Shown here: piece by piece, positions 1 to 5,363 of the stretch
How the letters are laid out: each line of letters opens with the position of its first letter
How positions within the stretch are numbered: position 1 is the stretch's first letter
Source: an uncultured Oscillospiraceae bacterium
GTDB taxonomy: Bacteria > Bacillota > Clostridia > Oscillospirales > Acutalibacteraceae
Assembly: GCA_900546895.1 (NCBI GenBank)
Contig: UREO01000150.1
Location: forward strand, 1-7,454
Length of the DNA stretch: 7,454 nt
Reading direction: 5' to 3'
Notes under the pieces: model-generated
Told to the model about the DNA's origin: nothing
The model's input: only the letters and a program-made list of their open reading frames with translations
The model's database searches: none
Translations under genes and position numbers: made by a program

Positions 1-957
1 AAAACTCTTGGTGTGGATGTGTTCTTCGAGGAACAGAATATGCACTCAATGAGTGGGGATGGAGAATTGATGTTATCCATCCTCTCTTCTTTTGCACAGG
101 AAGAATCGCTTTCTTGCTCGGAAAACCAGAAGTGGCGCGCCCGCAAAAACTTCAAGGAAGGCAAGGTCAGCGGAATGTCCATGTTGGGGTATCATCTGCA
201 AAATGGCAGACTGGTGGTCATTCCCGAAGAAGCTGAACTGGTGAGAGCCATCTTTGATGATTATCTGTCGGGCATGGGCATTCTCGCAATTGTTAAAAAA
301 TATCGTTCTCAGGGCATAAAATTAAGCAAGTCAGGAATTTCGGAACTACTCCGCAACGAAAAATATCAGGGGAATATGCTTCTTCAAAAGACCTTTGTTA
401 CTGACCACCTGACAAAAAGGGCTGTCAAGAACATCGGTCAGCTTCCACAATATTTTGTTGAGGACAGCCACGAAGCGATTATAGATAGCGATACCTTTTC
501 GATGGTTCAAGCAGAGATTGCTCGTAGGGCAGAGCAATTCAAAAACGCCGCCATACCGCAAGAAAGCTACCCTTATACAGGTTTGATGACCTGCGGCAGA
601 TGTGGCGCGCCTTATAAGCGCAAGCACGCCGCTGCCGGGAGCAAATACGAAAAAATTGTGTGGATTTGCACTACATTTGATACATTCGGCAAAGACCAAT
701 GTGATGCACAGCAGATACCCGAGGATATTTTAGATGAAAAAGTTGCTGAAGTTGGCGGATTGGAGCTAATTTCTGAAATTCGAGTGCCACGTAAAAATAT
801 GCTCACCTTTATTATGAAGAATAGTCATATTATTGATATCGATTGGCAGCACATTTCACGCCGCCATAGTTGGACACCCGAAATGAAAGAGGAGGCAAGG
901 CAGCGCCAGCTTGCTATAGCACAGAAACGGAGAGAACAGAATGAGCAAAAAAGCTAA
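1..957 (+). CDS. Large serine recombinase, 5'-truncated by the window edge
   Basis: This is a site-specific DNA recombinase of the large serine family, which moves integrative elements by cutting and rejoining att sites. The reading frame is open from base 1 (319 residues visible), so the real start lies outside. The catalytic serine and roughly the first 100+ residues are missing. What remains begins in the end of the resolvase domain (GDGELMLSILSSFAQEES, about residues 19-36). The recombinase domain follows (about 60-175), with a NEKYQGNMLLQKTF motif. A zinc ribbon comes next, with Cys198, Cys201, Cys223 and Cys234. The protein then ends in a short basic tail without the long coiled coil seen in the next gene. 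That short form is, from memory, usual for the first partner in recombinase pairs. It overlaps the next gene by 17 bases and carries that gene's ribosome site (GGAGAG, 929-934), so the two are probably translated together. The valine codon at 13 is not a credible start because it lies inside the catalytic domain. Confidence 0.93.
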   Translation, partial: KTLGVDVFFEEQNMHSMSGDGELMLSILSSFAQEESLSCSENQKWRARKNFKEGKVSGMSMLGYHLQNGRLVVIPEEAELVRAIFDDYLSGMGILAIVKKYRSQGIKLSKSGISELLRNEKYQGNMLLQKTFVTDHLTKRAVKNIGQLPQYFVEDSHEAIIDSDTFSMVQAEIARRAEQFKNAAIPQESYPYTGLMTCGRCGAPYKRKHAAAGSKYEKIVWICTTFDTFGKDQCDAQQIPEDILDEKVAEVGGLELISEIRVPRKNMLTFIMKNSHIIDIDWQHISRRHSWTPEMKEEARQRQLAIAQKRREQNEQKS

Positions 958-2548
958 TATAACGGTGATACCGGCTACCGTTCCGATGTTTACGCAGGTA
1001 ACATATTCACCCGTAAATAAGAGGCGAACAGCTGCGTATGCCCGTGTTTCAACTGACAGCGAGGAGCAAGAAACTTCCTTCACCGCTCAGGTGGATTATT
1101 ACACAAAATATATTGCCGAACGCTCGGATTGGCAGATGGTCGAGGTTTACACCGATGAGGGTATCTCGGCTGTCAACACCAAGCGACGCGACGGCTTCAA
1201 GCGTATGATTGCTGATGCATTGGCTGGTAAGATAGATTTAATTGTTACGAAAAGTGTAAGCCGATTTGCCAGAAATACCGTCGACAGCCTTCAAACAATA
1301 CGCAAACTAAAAGAAAAAAGCGTGGAGTGCTACTTTGAAAAGGAAAATATCTGGACATTTGACGGCAAGGGTGAACTTCTGATTACCATCATGAGTAGCC
1401 TCGCACAAGAAGAATCACGCAGCATCTCCCAAAACGTTACATGGGGACAGCGAAAACGCTTTGCTGATGGCAAGGTATCCATGCCCTATAAGCAGTTTCT
1501 CGGCTACGAGCGCGGTAAGGACGGCACTCCGAAGATTGTAGAGTCCGAAGCAAAGATTGTACGGCAGATTTATCAGCAATATTTGAACGGTACAACCGTT
1601 AGAGATATTTGCCGCACCCTGACCGCTTCCGAAATTCCTACTCCATCGGGCAAAAAAGAATGGGCGGTATCTACGGTGATTTCTATTTTGCAAAACGAAA
1701 AATATGCGGGGAATGCCTTACTTCAAAAGACATTCTGTGAGGATTTTCTTACAAAAAAGATGGTAAAGAACGAGGGGCAAGTACCTCAATACTTCGTTAC
1801 AGAAAGTCACCCAGCAATTATATCGCAAGAAATGTTCGACTTGGTGCAAGCCGAAATCGCCAAAAACCGCATCCTTGGTAAGAATAGAAGCGGTTGTTCA
1901 CCCTTTGCGGATATGATAATCTGCGGCACTTGCGGTCATACCTACGGACGCAAGGTTTGGAATTCCAAGAGCCAATACCGCCGTGTGGTTTGGCAATGTA
2001 ATGGGAAATACAAGGAGCGCGGAACACTCGCTTGCGAAACGCCACACCTAACCGAGGAACAGATACAAGAAGCGTTCATGAGGGCATTCAACCTTATCCT
2101 TGGCAACAAAGAACGCTATATATCCGCGCTTGAACCTGCATTGGCGTTAATCAGTGATACTTCCGCATTGGATAACGAAGCCGAGGTTTTTCAGGAACGC
2201 TATGCAGGGTTATTCGCCCAGTTGGAGGAACTGGTCACGGCTCAGGCTCACCGCAGTGGCGATTTTACCGAGTACCAAGCCCGCTATACCGAATTAAATT
2301 CCCGCTATGAGAGCGTTAAACGTCGGCTCGCTGAGATAGAGCAAGAGCGTAAGGATAAGCGAGTCAAGCGCGAAAAGGTGCTGGCATTCACCGAAGTCCT
2401 GCGTGGAAGAGACACCCTTCTCTCTGACTTTGATGAGCATTTTTGGAGAGCTACCGTTGAGATAATCATAGTAAATTCAGAAAAGGACATTGTTGTTCGC
2501 TTCCGCGATGGGCGGTCGGTCAGCGTGAGTTTGCACTCCATACGTTGA
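941..2548 (+). CDS. Large serine recombinase (site-specific integrase/transposase), full length
   Basis: This 535-residue DNA recombinase is complete. The resolvase catalytic domain spans about 28-175. YARVSTD places the catalytic serine at Ser37 with Arg35 beside it, followed by DEGISAVNTKRRDGF (72-86), KSVSRFARN (104-112) and GELLITIMSSLAQEESRS (144-161). The recombinase domain is about 185-300, with NEKYAGNALLQKTF at 252-265. The zinc ribbon uses Cys328, Cys331, Cys353 and Cys365. A charged, helix-rich stretch at about 400-475 looks like the coiled coil that controls synapsis and direction in this family. The ATG at 941 is chosen because GGAGAG lies 6 bases upstream and the arm before the YARVS motif has normal length. 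It is clearly related to the upstream recombinase, which it overlaps by 17 bases, so the two form a pair. A terminator follows 30 bases after the stop. It could be an integrase of a conjugative or mobilisable element or of a prophage; no other element genes are visible to decide. Confidence 0.96.
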   Translation: MSKKANITVIPATVPMFTQVTYSPVNKRRTAAYARVSTDSEEQETSFTAQVDYYTKYIAERSDWQMVEVYTDEGISAVNTKRRDGFKRMIADALAGKIDLIVTKSVSRFARNTVDSLQTIRKLKEKSVECYFEKENIWTFDGKGELLITIMSSLAQEESRSISQNVTWGQRKRFADGKVSMPYKQFLGYERGKDGTPKIVESEAKIVRQIYQQYLNGTTVRDICRTLTASEIPTPSGKKEWAVSTVISILQNEKYAGNALLQKTFCEDFLTKKMVKNEGQVPQYFVTESHPAIISQEMFDLVQAEIAKNRILGKNRSGCSPFADMIICGTCGHTYGRKVWNSKSQYRRVVWQCNGKYKERGTLACETPHLTEEQIQEAFMRAFNLILGNKERYISALEPALALISDTSALDNEAEVFQERYAGLFAQLEELVTAQAHRSGDFTEYQARYTELNSRYESVKRRLAEIEQERKDKRVKREKVLAFTEVLRGRDTLLSDFDEHFWRATVEIIIVNSEKDIVVRFRDGRSVSVSLHSIR

Positions 2549-2578
2549 TGTCTTTGAAAAAAGCTGAGTATTTTTGAA

Positions 2579-2607
2579 AACGCCTCCGACTGGGGGCGTT
2601 AGTTTTT
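2579..2607 (+). terminator. Rho-independent terminator of the recombinase pair
   Basis: A 9-bp stem (2579-2587 with 2592-2600; AACGCCTCC against GGGGGCGTT, one T-G wobble) closes a GACT loop. It is followed by AG and five Ts. It begins 30 bases after the recombinase stop codon and is on the same strand. Confidence 0.85.
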
Positions 2608-2790
2608 GAAAGATTACACGATTCCTCTTTGGGTTCACTTTCTAAAACAGTTGAGTGACAGCGCTCTAAAATATGGCTTGTACCTACCATTTAAACAATT
2701 TGTCCACTTTGAACCCGAACAGCAAAAGAGCCTTGATTTCTCAAGGCTCTTGGCTTCGTCAGAAATTATATCAATCCTGACGTGATGATA
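2608..2790. other. AT-rich gene-free stretch at the end of the element
   Basis: No credible gene is seen on either strand. The stretch holds a hairpin at 2726-2751 and an imperfect dyad at 2673-2690 (ATGG, then GTAC in the centre, then CCAT). It also has a short inverted pair GGGTTCA/TGAACCC at about 2631-2637 and 2709-2715. Base composition is like the recombinase genes and unlike the GC-rich DNA from 2791 on. Large serine recombinase genes usually sit next to one att site, so this is a plausible place for it, but no site can be proven from one sequence. Confidence 0.5.
2726..2751 (-). terminator. Strong hairpin, possible terminator for the leftward tRNA transcript
   Basis: Perfect 11-bp stem (2726-2736 with 2741-2751; AAGAGCCTTGA against TCAAGGCTCTT) with a 4-base loop. 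Read on the - strand it ends in CTCTTTTGCTGTT, a short T tract, so it could stop transcription coming from the tRNA-Arg gene. On the + strand no T tract follows. The assignment as a terminator is inference; the stem itself is certain. Confidence 0.5.
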
Positions 2791-2813
2791 TGGCCCGCCC
2801 GGAGGGATTCGAA
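2791..2813 (-). repeat. 23-base direct copy of the tRNA-Arg 3' end (possible attachment site)
   Basis: These 23 bases are identical to 2956-2978, the 3' end of tRNA-Arg(CCG), covering the CCA end, the 3' acceptor strand and part of the T arm. The match stops at both ends of the block. The copy lies 165 bases downstream of the tRNA's own 3' end in its direction of transcription, in the same orientation. Displaced tRNA 3' ends of this kind are the usual scar of an element integrated in a tRNA gene. The copy also marks where AT-rich DNA (left) meets GC-rich DNA (right). It is not a tRNA gene, since the 5' half is absent. Confidence 0.75.
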
Positions 2814-2876
2814 GGTGGCGCATGTTCAGCCCGCGTTCCGCGAGTCCCTTCGTTTTCCTTCGGGATAAAGTTTTCC

Positions 2877-2930
2877 GGTGTTGCTCCCAGCCTGCGCCGG
2901 GGGGTCTCACCCTCCGGGCCGGGAAACACC
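2877..2930. repeat. GC-rich long imperfect hairpin between the two tRNA 3' ends
   Basis: Outer arms GGTGTT (2877-2882) and AACACC (2925-2930) enclose CCC/GGG (2886-2888 with 2921-2923). Inside is a 9-bp stem (2897-2905 with 2909-2917, one G-T wobble) closing a 3-base loop. No T tract directly follows on either strand, so it is not an ordinary terminator. The whole 2814-2955 stretch holds no credible gene; short open frames here are not supported by ribosome sites or recognisable protein. Function unknown. Confidence 0.6.
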
Positions 2931-2955
2931 ACCAGATTTATGCCCTGTTTATTTT

Positions 2956-3032
2956 TGGCCCGCCCGGAGGGATTCGAACCCCCGGCCTTCAGAATCGGAA
3001 TCTGCTGCGATATCCAGCTTCGCTACGGGCGG
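2956..3032 (-). tRNA. tRNA-Arg (anticodon CCG)
   Basis: This 77-nt transfer RNA decodes CGG and has its CCA end encoded. On the - strand the cloverleaf is complete. The acceptor is 7 bp (CCGCCCG with CGGGCGG), with discriminator G73 and CCA. The D stem is GCGA/TCGC with a GG-containing D loop. The anticodon stem-loop reads TTCCGAT, with the anticodon at 2996-2998. The T arm is GGGGG-TTCGAAT-CCCTC. The arginine identity bases A20 and C35 are both present. The first pair of the anticodon stem is a G-A mismatch (27-43) and the acceptor begins with C1-G72; both are tolerable. An extended -10 promoter lies just upstream, and its 3' end is duplicated at 2791-2813. Confidence 0.96.
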
Positions 3033-3049
3033 ATGTTTAGCCAAAGGTT

Positions 3050-3077
3050 ATTATAACATAATTCGCGTCAAAGTCAA
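3050..3077 (-). promoter_or_regulatory. Promoter of tRNA-Arg
   Basis: On the - strand: -35 TTGACT (3072-3077), a 16-base spacer, and a consensus -10 TATAAT (3050-3055) preceded by TG as in an extended -10. Transcription should begin about 10 bases before the tRNA 5' end. It lies between the DUF3842 stop codon and the tRNA, so the tRNA need not depend on that gene. Confidence 0.85.
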
Positions 3078-3103
3078 TGGAAACAGCCAGAAATTGCGCG
3101 GGG

Positions 3104-3514
3104 TCATGCCTCGCAGATTTTCCGGATCGAAGCCACCGCGATCTCGATATATTTGGACATAGGTTTTTCTTCCACCCCCGCCACGTACACATGACAGGCG
3201 GACACGGGGACCAACACCTTTTCCGCTTTGCTGCCGGAAACGGCCTGTGCGATTGCGGGCGAAATTTCCCCCAGCATCGCGTTCGCGAGAATAATCCCCA
3301 TCGGTCCTGCGATAATATCCGCATGCGCGCAGTTGTATACGGCCGCATTTTCGCCGGTAGCACCGGCGTCGGCCCCCGCTCTCAGCATTGCCGAGGTTGC
3401 AAGGGCGTTGGTCCCCACCGCGATGAGTTCGGCGCCCGGAAGCTCCGCTTTCAGCCTTTCCACGATGCTGCGGCCAATTCCGCCGCCCTGGCCGTCAATC
3501 ACGATAATCTTCAT
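3104..3514 (-). CDS. DUF3842 family protein, function unknown
   Basis: A small soluble protein of 136 residues, close to the usual length of the DUF3842 family as I recall it. It begins MKIIVIDGQGGGIG, a beta strand followed by a glycine-rich loop (Gly8-Gly14) as in a Rossmann-like nucleotide-binding fold. Later motifs are VGTNALAT (33-40), NCAHAD (61-66), GPMGIILANAMLGE (70-83) and VPVSACHVYVAG (102-113). Cys62/His64 and Cys107/His108 could be metal ligands, but that is inference. No signal peptide or membrane segment is seen. The ATG is supported by GGAGGG 5 bases upstream and a good promoter just before it. It is transcribed away from the larEBC operon, sharing the intergenic region with it, so a link to nickel-pincer cofactor metabolism is possible but unproven. 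Confidence 0.88.
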   Translation of the reverse strand: MKIIVIDGQGGGIGRSIVERLKAELPGAELIAVGTNALATSAMLRAGADAGATGENAAVYNCAHADIIAGPMGIILANAMLGEISPAIAQAVSGSKAEKVLVPVSACHVYVAGVEEKPMSKYIEIAVASIRKICEA

Positions 3515-3545
3515 TCAAACCCTCCGTCCTCCAGATCCTATTAAG

Positions 3546-3574
3546 ATGATAGCACAAGTGTCTTTTTCCGTCAA
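3546..3574 (-). promoter_or_regulatory. Promoter of the DUF3842 gene
   Basis: On the - strand: -35 TTGACG (3569-3574), a 17-base spacer, and -10 TATCAT (3546-3551) preceded by TGC as in an extended -10. The start of transcription would fall about 25 bases before the ATG. It is divergent from the lar promoter, with about 85 bases between the two -35 boxes. Confidence 0.8.
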
Positions 3575-3659
3575 TCAGCCCCGGCACCGGGTATCTTTTC
3601 TCATCAAAATTTTTTCTGGAAAAGAATGGAGTTTCAAAGGCTGCGGGGAGGGTCAAGCA

Positions 3660-3688
3660 TTGACAAAAGCCTGTTTATATTGTAAAAT
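3660..3688 (+). promoter_or_regulatory. Promoter of the larEBC operon
   Basis: Consensus -35 TTGACA (3660-3665), a 17-base spacer, and -10 TAAAAT (3683-3688). Transcription would begin near 3695, giving a leader of about 145 bases before larE. A perfect palindrome (3674-3693) covers the -10 box. Confidence 0.82.
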
Positions 3689-3693
3689 ATAAA
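3674..3693. promoter_or_regulatory. 20-base perfect palindrome over the lar -10 box, candidate operator
   Basis: Arms TTTATATT (3674-3681) and AATATAAA (3686-3693) are exact reverse complements around GTAA. The position, covering the whole -10 box, suits a repressor that blocks RNA polymerase. In Lactiplantibacillus plantarum the lar genes are controlled by the CRP/FNR-type regulator LarR; whether a similar protein acts here cannot be told. Because the arms are pure A/T, chance or promoter composition is a real alternative. Confidence 0.5.
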
Positions 3694-3694
3694 T

Positions 3695-3837
3695 TAATAT
3701 TGATATGCAGAAGCATGTCGCCCGGAGTAACGGAAAACAGGATTATGAATTATCAGCGCGTGGCAGCAGCTGTGCGCTTTGCCAGAAGGCTCACAGTACT
3801 GTGAGCCTTTATTCTTTATCATCAGGAGTTATGATCG
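3695..3837 (+). promoter_or_regulatory. Structured lar leader RNA, candidate attenuator
   Basis: The predicted leader holds four hairpins, some mutually exclusive. H1: 3702-3708 with 3713-3719 (7 bp, AGAA loop). H2: 3755-3763 with 3770-3778 (AGCGC/GCGCT base, wobbles above). H3: CTGTGCGCTT (3770-3779) with AAGGCTCACAG (3786-3796; one mismatch and one bulge). H4: the perfect terminator-like palindrome 3786-3809. H3 shares bases with both H2 and H4, so H2+H4 and H3 are alternatives, the classic layout of a leader that switches transcription off or on. I do not recognise a known riboswitch class. The larE ribosome site AGGAG (3824-3828) lies 15 bases after H4. Pairings are read by eye and no energies were calculated. 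Confidence 0.5.
3786..3817 (+). terminator. Terminator-like palindrome upstream of larE
   Basis: Two 11-base arms (AAGGCTCACAG at 3786-3796 and CTGTGAGCCTT at 3799-3809) are exact reverse complements around TA. TATTCTTT follows, a T-rich but interrupted tract. It stands between the operon promoter and larE, so it would act as an attenuator rather than an end-of-operon terminator. It could also be an RNA stability or protein-binding element. Confidence 0.6.
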
Positions 3838-4584
3838 ATGGACTTGAAAACATTCTTTACACAGAATCCGCGCGCTGCACTCGCCTTTTCCGGAGGAGTG
3901 GATTCCTCTTATCTGCTGTACGCGGCAAAACAGTATGGCTGCAACGTCCATGCCTATTTTATCAAGTCGGCTTTCCAGCCCCAGTTTGAGCTGGACGACG
4001 CGCACCGTCTGGCGGAGCAGTTACACGTTCCTTTTACCGTGGCGGAATTCGACGCTCTTGAAAATCCGCAGGTTGCCGCCAACGACGCCCTGCGCTGCTA
4101 CTACTGCAAAACCACCCTGTTCACGCAGCTCAGAAAGTTGGCGGCGCAGGACGGCTTCAGCCTTCTGATGGACGGCACCAATGCTTCCGACTGCTTTGAA
4201 GGGCGGCCGGGCATGCGCGCCCTGCAGGAGCTGGGGGTACGTTCGCCCCTGCGCGAATGCGGTCTGACCAAGGACGATATCCGCCGCCTTTCCCGGGAAG
4301 CCGGGCTGTTCACTTCCGAAAAGCCCTCTTACGCCTGCCTTGCCACCAGAATTCCCACCGGCACGGCCATTACGGAGGACATGCTGAAAAAAGTGGAGCA
4401 GGGAGAAAACGTCATGTTCGCCATGGGCTTTACCGATTTCAGGATCCGGCTTTTCCACGGCGCGGCGAAAATCCAGCTTCCGGAAAACCAGTTTCCAATG
4501 GCAATCGAAAAGAAAAACGAGCTGAATCAGGCTCTTTCCCCGTATTTTGACGGGGTATTGCTCGACCTGACGCCCAGAGTATAA
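3838..4584 (+). CDS. larE: LarE, pyridinium-3,5-biscarboxylic acid mononucleotide sulfurtransferase
   Basis: LarE activates the two carboxyl groups of the biscarboxylated nicotinate mononucleotide with ATP and replaces an oxygen of each by sulfur, the second step in making the NPN cofactor. The 248-residue cytosolic protein has the ATP pyrophosphatase (PP-loop) motif SGGVDSS at 18-24. Later motifs are RCYYCKTTLF (86-95), DGTNASD (112-118), RPGMRAL (123-129), SPLRECGLTKDDIR (136-149), and SYACLATRIPTG (164-175). Cys167 in the last motif matches the position of the sulfur-donating Cys176 of the L. plantarum enzyme. Cys87 and Cys90 complete a three-cysteine set expected in the [4Fe-4S]-dependent LarE subtype, in which the cluster carries the sulfur. 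The start is fixed by AGGAG 9 bases upstream; the ATG at 3831 is in another frame and too close to the ribosome site. It is the first gene of larEBC. Confidence 0.95.
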   Translation: MDLKTFFTQNPRAALAFSGGVDSSYLLYAAKQYGCNVHAYFIKSAFQPQFELDDAHRLAEQLHVPFTVAEFDALENPQVAANDALRCYYCKTTLFTQLRKLAAQDGFSLLMDGTNASDCFEGRPGMRALQELGVRSPLRECGLTKDDIRRLSREAGLFTSEKPSYACLATRIPTGTAITEDMLKKVEQGENVMFAMGFTDFRIRLFHGAAKIQLPENQFPMAIEKKNELNQALSPYFDGVLLDLTPRV

Positions 4585-4601
4585 AGGAGAGGTTGACAAA
4601 T

Positions 4602-5363
4602 ATGGAACAGCAAAAAACGCTGGAATTGCTGCAAAAAGTAAAAAACGGAACGCTTTCCCCGGAGGAGGCCGTTCTGAAGCTGAAAATGAGTCCGTATGAG
4701 GATTTAGGATACGCCAAAATCGACCTTCACCGGGGGCTGCGTCAGGGCATTCCGGAGGTAATCTACGGCAGCGGGAAAACACCGGAACAGATTCTGGGCA
4801 TCGCCTCGGCCATGCAGGCGCGCGGCGGGAAAAACATCCTGATTACCCGCCTTTCCGCCGAGTCCGCGGAAAAGGTGGGTGAAAAAATCGCCCTTACCTA
4901 CGACCCCATGTCCAAAATCGGGATTGTGGGCCGCAAAAGCGAAATGACCGCTTCCGGAACGATCGCGGTGGCAACCGGCGGCACCAGCGACATGCCCGTC
5001 GCCGAGGAAGCGGCGCTGACTGCGGAGGTGTTGGGCAACAAGGTAGCCCGCCTGTACGACGTGGGCGTGGCGGGCCTGCACCGCCTGCTTTCCAAGCTGG
5101 ATATCCTGATGGACGCGAACGTCGTCATTGCCATCGCCGGGATGGAAGGGGCGCTCGCAAGCGTAATCGGCGGGCTTGTGGACTGCCCGGTTATCGCCGT
5201 ACCGACCAGCATTGGTTATGGGGCAAACTTCAACGGCCTTTCCGCCCTGCTTTCCATGCTGAACTCCTGCGCCAGCGGCGTAAGCGTAGTGAATATCGAC
5301 AACGGCTTCGGCGCGGGGTATCTTGCCAGCATGATCAACCATATGGGAGGGACACCCCAATGA
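4602..5363 (+). CDS. larB: LarB, nicotinic acid adenine dinucleotide carboxylase/hydrolase
   Basis: LarB carboxylates the pyridinium ring of nicotinic acid adenine dinucleotide and releases AMP, giving the biscarboxylated mononucleotide used by LarE. The 253-residue protein has a small helical N-terminal part with LDLHRGLRQGIPEV-type sequence (here DLHRGLRQGIPEVIYG, 41-56). A PurE-like core follows: ATGGTSDMPVAEEA (124-137), YDVGVAGLHRLL (152-163), AIAGMEGALASVIGGLVDCP (177-196), PTSIGYGANFNGLSAL (201-216), and SCASGVSVVNIDNGFGAG (222-239). Cys223 in SCASG is the likely counterpart of the nucleophilic Cys221 of the L. plantarum enzyme. The ATG at 4602 is preferred over the TTG at 4593: the GGAGAGG site (4586-4592) lies 9 bases before the ATG but directly abuts the TTG. 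It begins 17 bases after larE and overlaps larC by 4 bases (ATGA). Confidence 0.95.
   Translation: MEQQKTLELLQKVKNGTLSPEEAVLKLKMSPYEDLGYAKIDLHRGLRQGIPEVIYGSGKTPEQILGIASAMQARGGKNILITRLSAESAEKVGEKIALTYDPMSKIGIVGRKSEMTASGTIAVATGGTSDMPVAEEAALTAEVLGNKVARLYDVGVAGLHRLLSKLDILMDANVVIAIAGMEGALASVIGGLVDCPVIAVPTSIGYGANFNGLSALLSMLNSCASGVSVVNIDNGFGAGYLASMINHMGGTPQ

Noticed and set aside
13..15. GTG at 13 as the true start of the first recombinase
   Set aside because: The frame is open to base 1 and the sequence there is the interior of the catalytic domain.
2579..3032. CRISPR array or tandem repeats in the gene-free region
   Set aside because: Only one exact repeat pair of 23 bases is present and it is explained by the tRNA 3' end; there are no regularly spaced repeats.
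2790..3162. Three overlapping + strand open frames of 72-94 codons
   Set aside because: They run antisense through the tRNA-Arg and its promoter, lack ribosome sites, and show arginine/proline-rich sequence typical of translated GC-rich RNA genes.
3695..3785. A known riboswitch (cobalamin, NiCo, Moco, TPP, ZTP) in the lar leader
   Set aside because: I could not match the conserved bases of any of these classes by eye; it is left as an unassigned structured leader.
3705..3989. Open frame of 94 codons over the lar leader and the start of larE
   Set aside because: It overlaps larE in another frame, has no recognisable protein sequence and no suitable ribosome site. Its internal ATG at 3831 is only 2 bases from AGGAG.
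4593..4601. TTG start for larB, three codons longer
   Set aside because: The ribosome site directly abuts the TTG; the ATG at 4602 has proper spacing.
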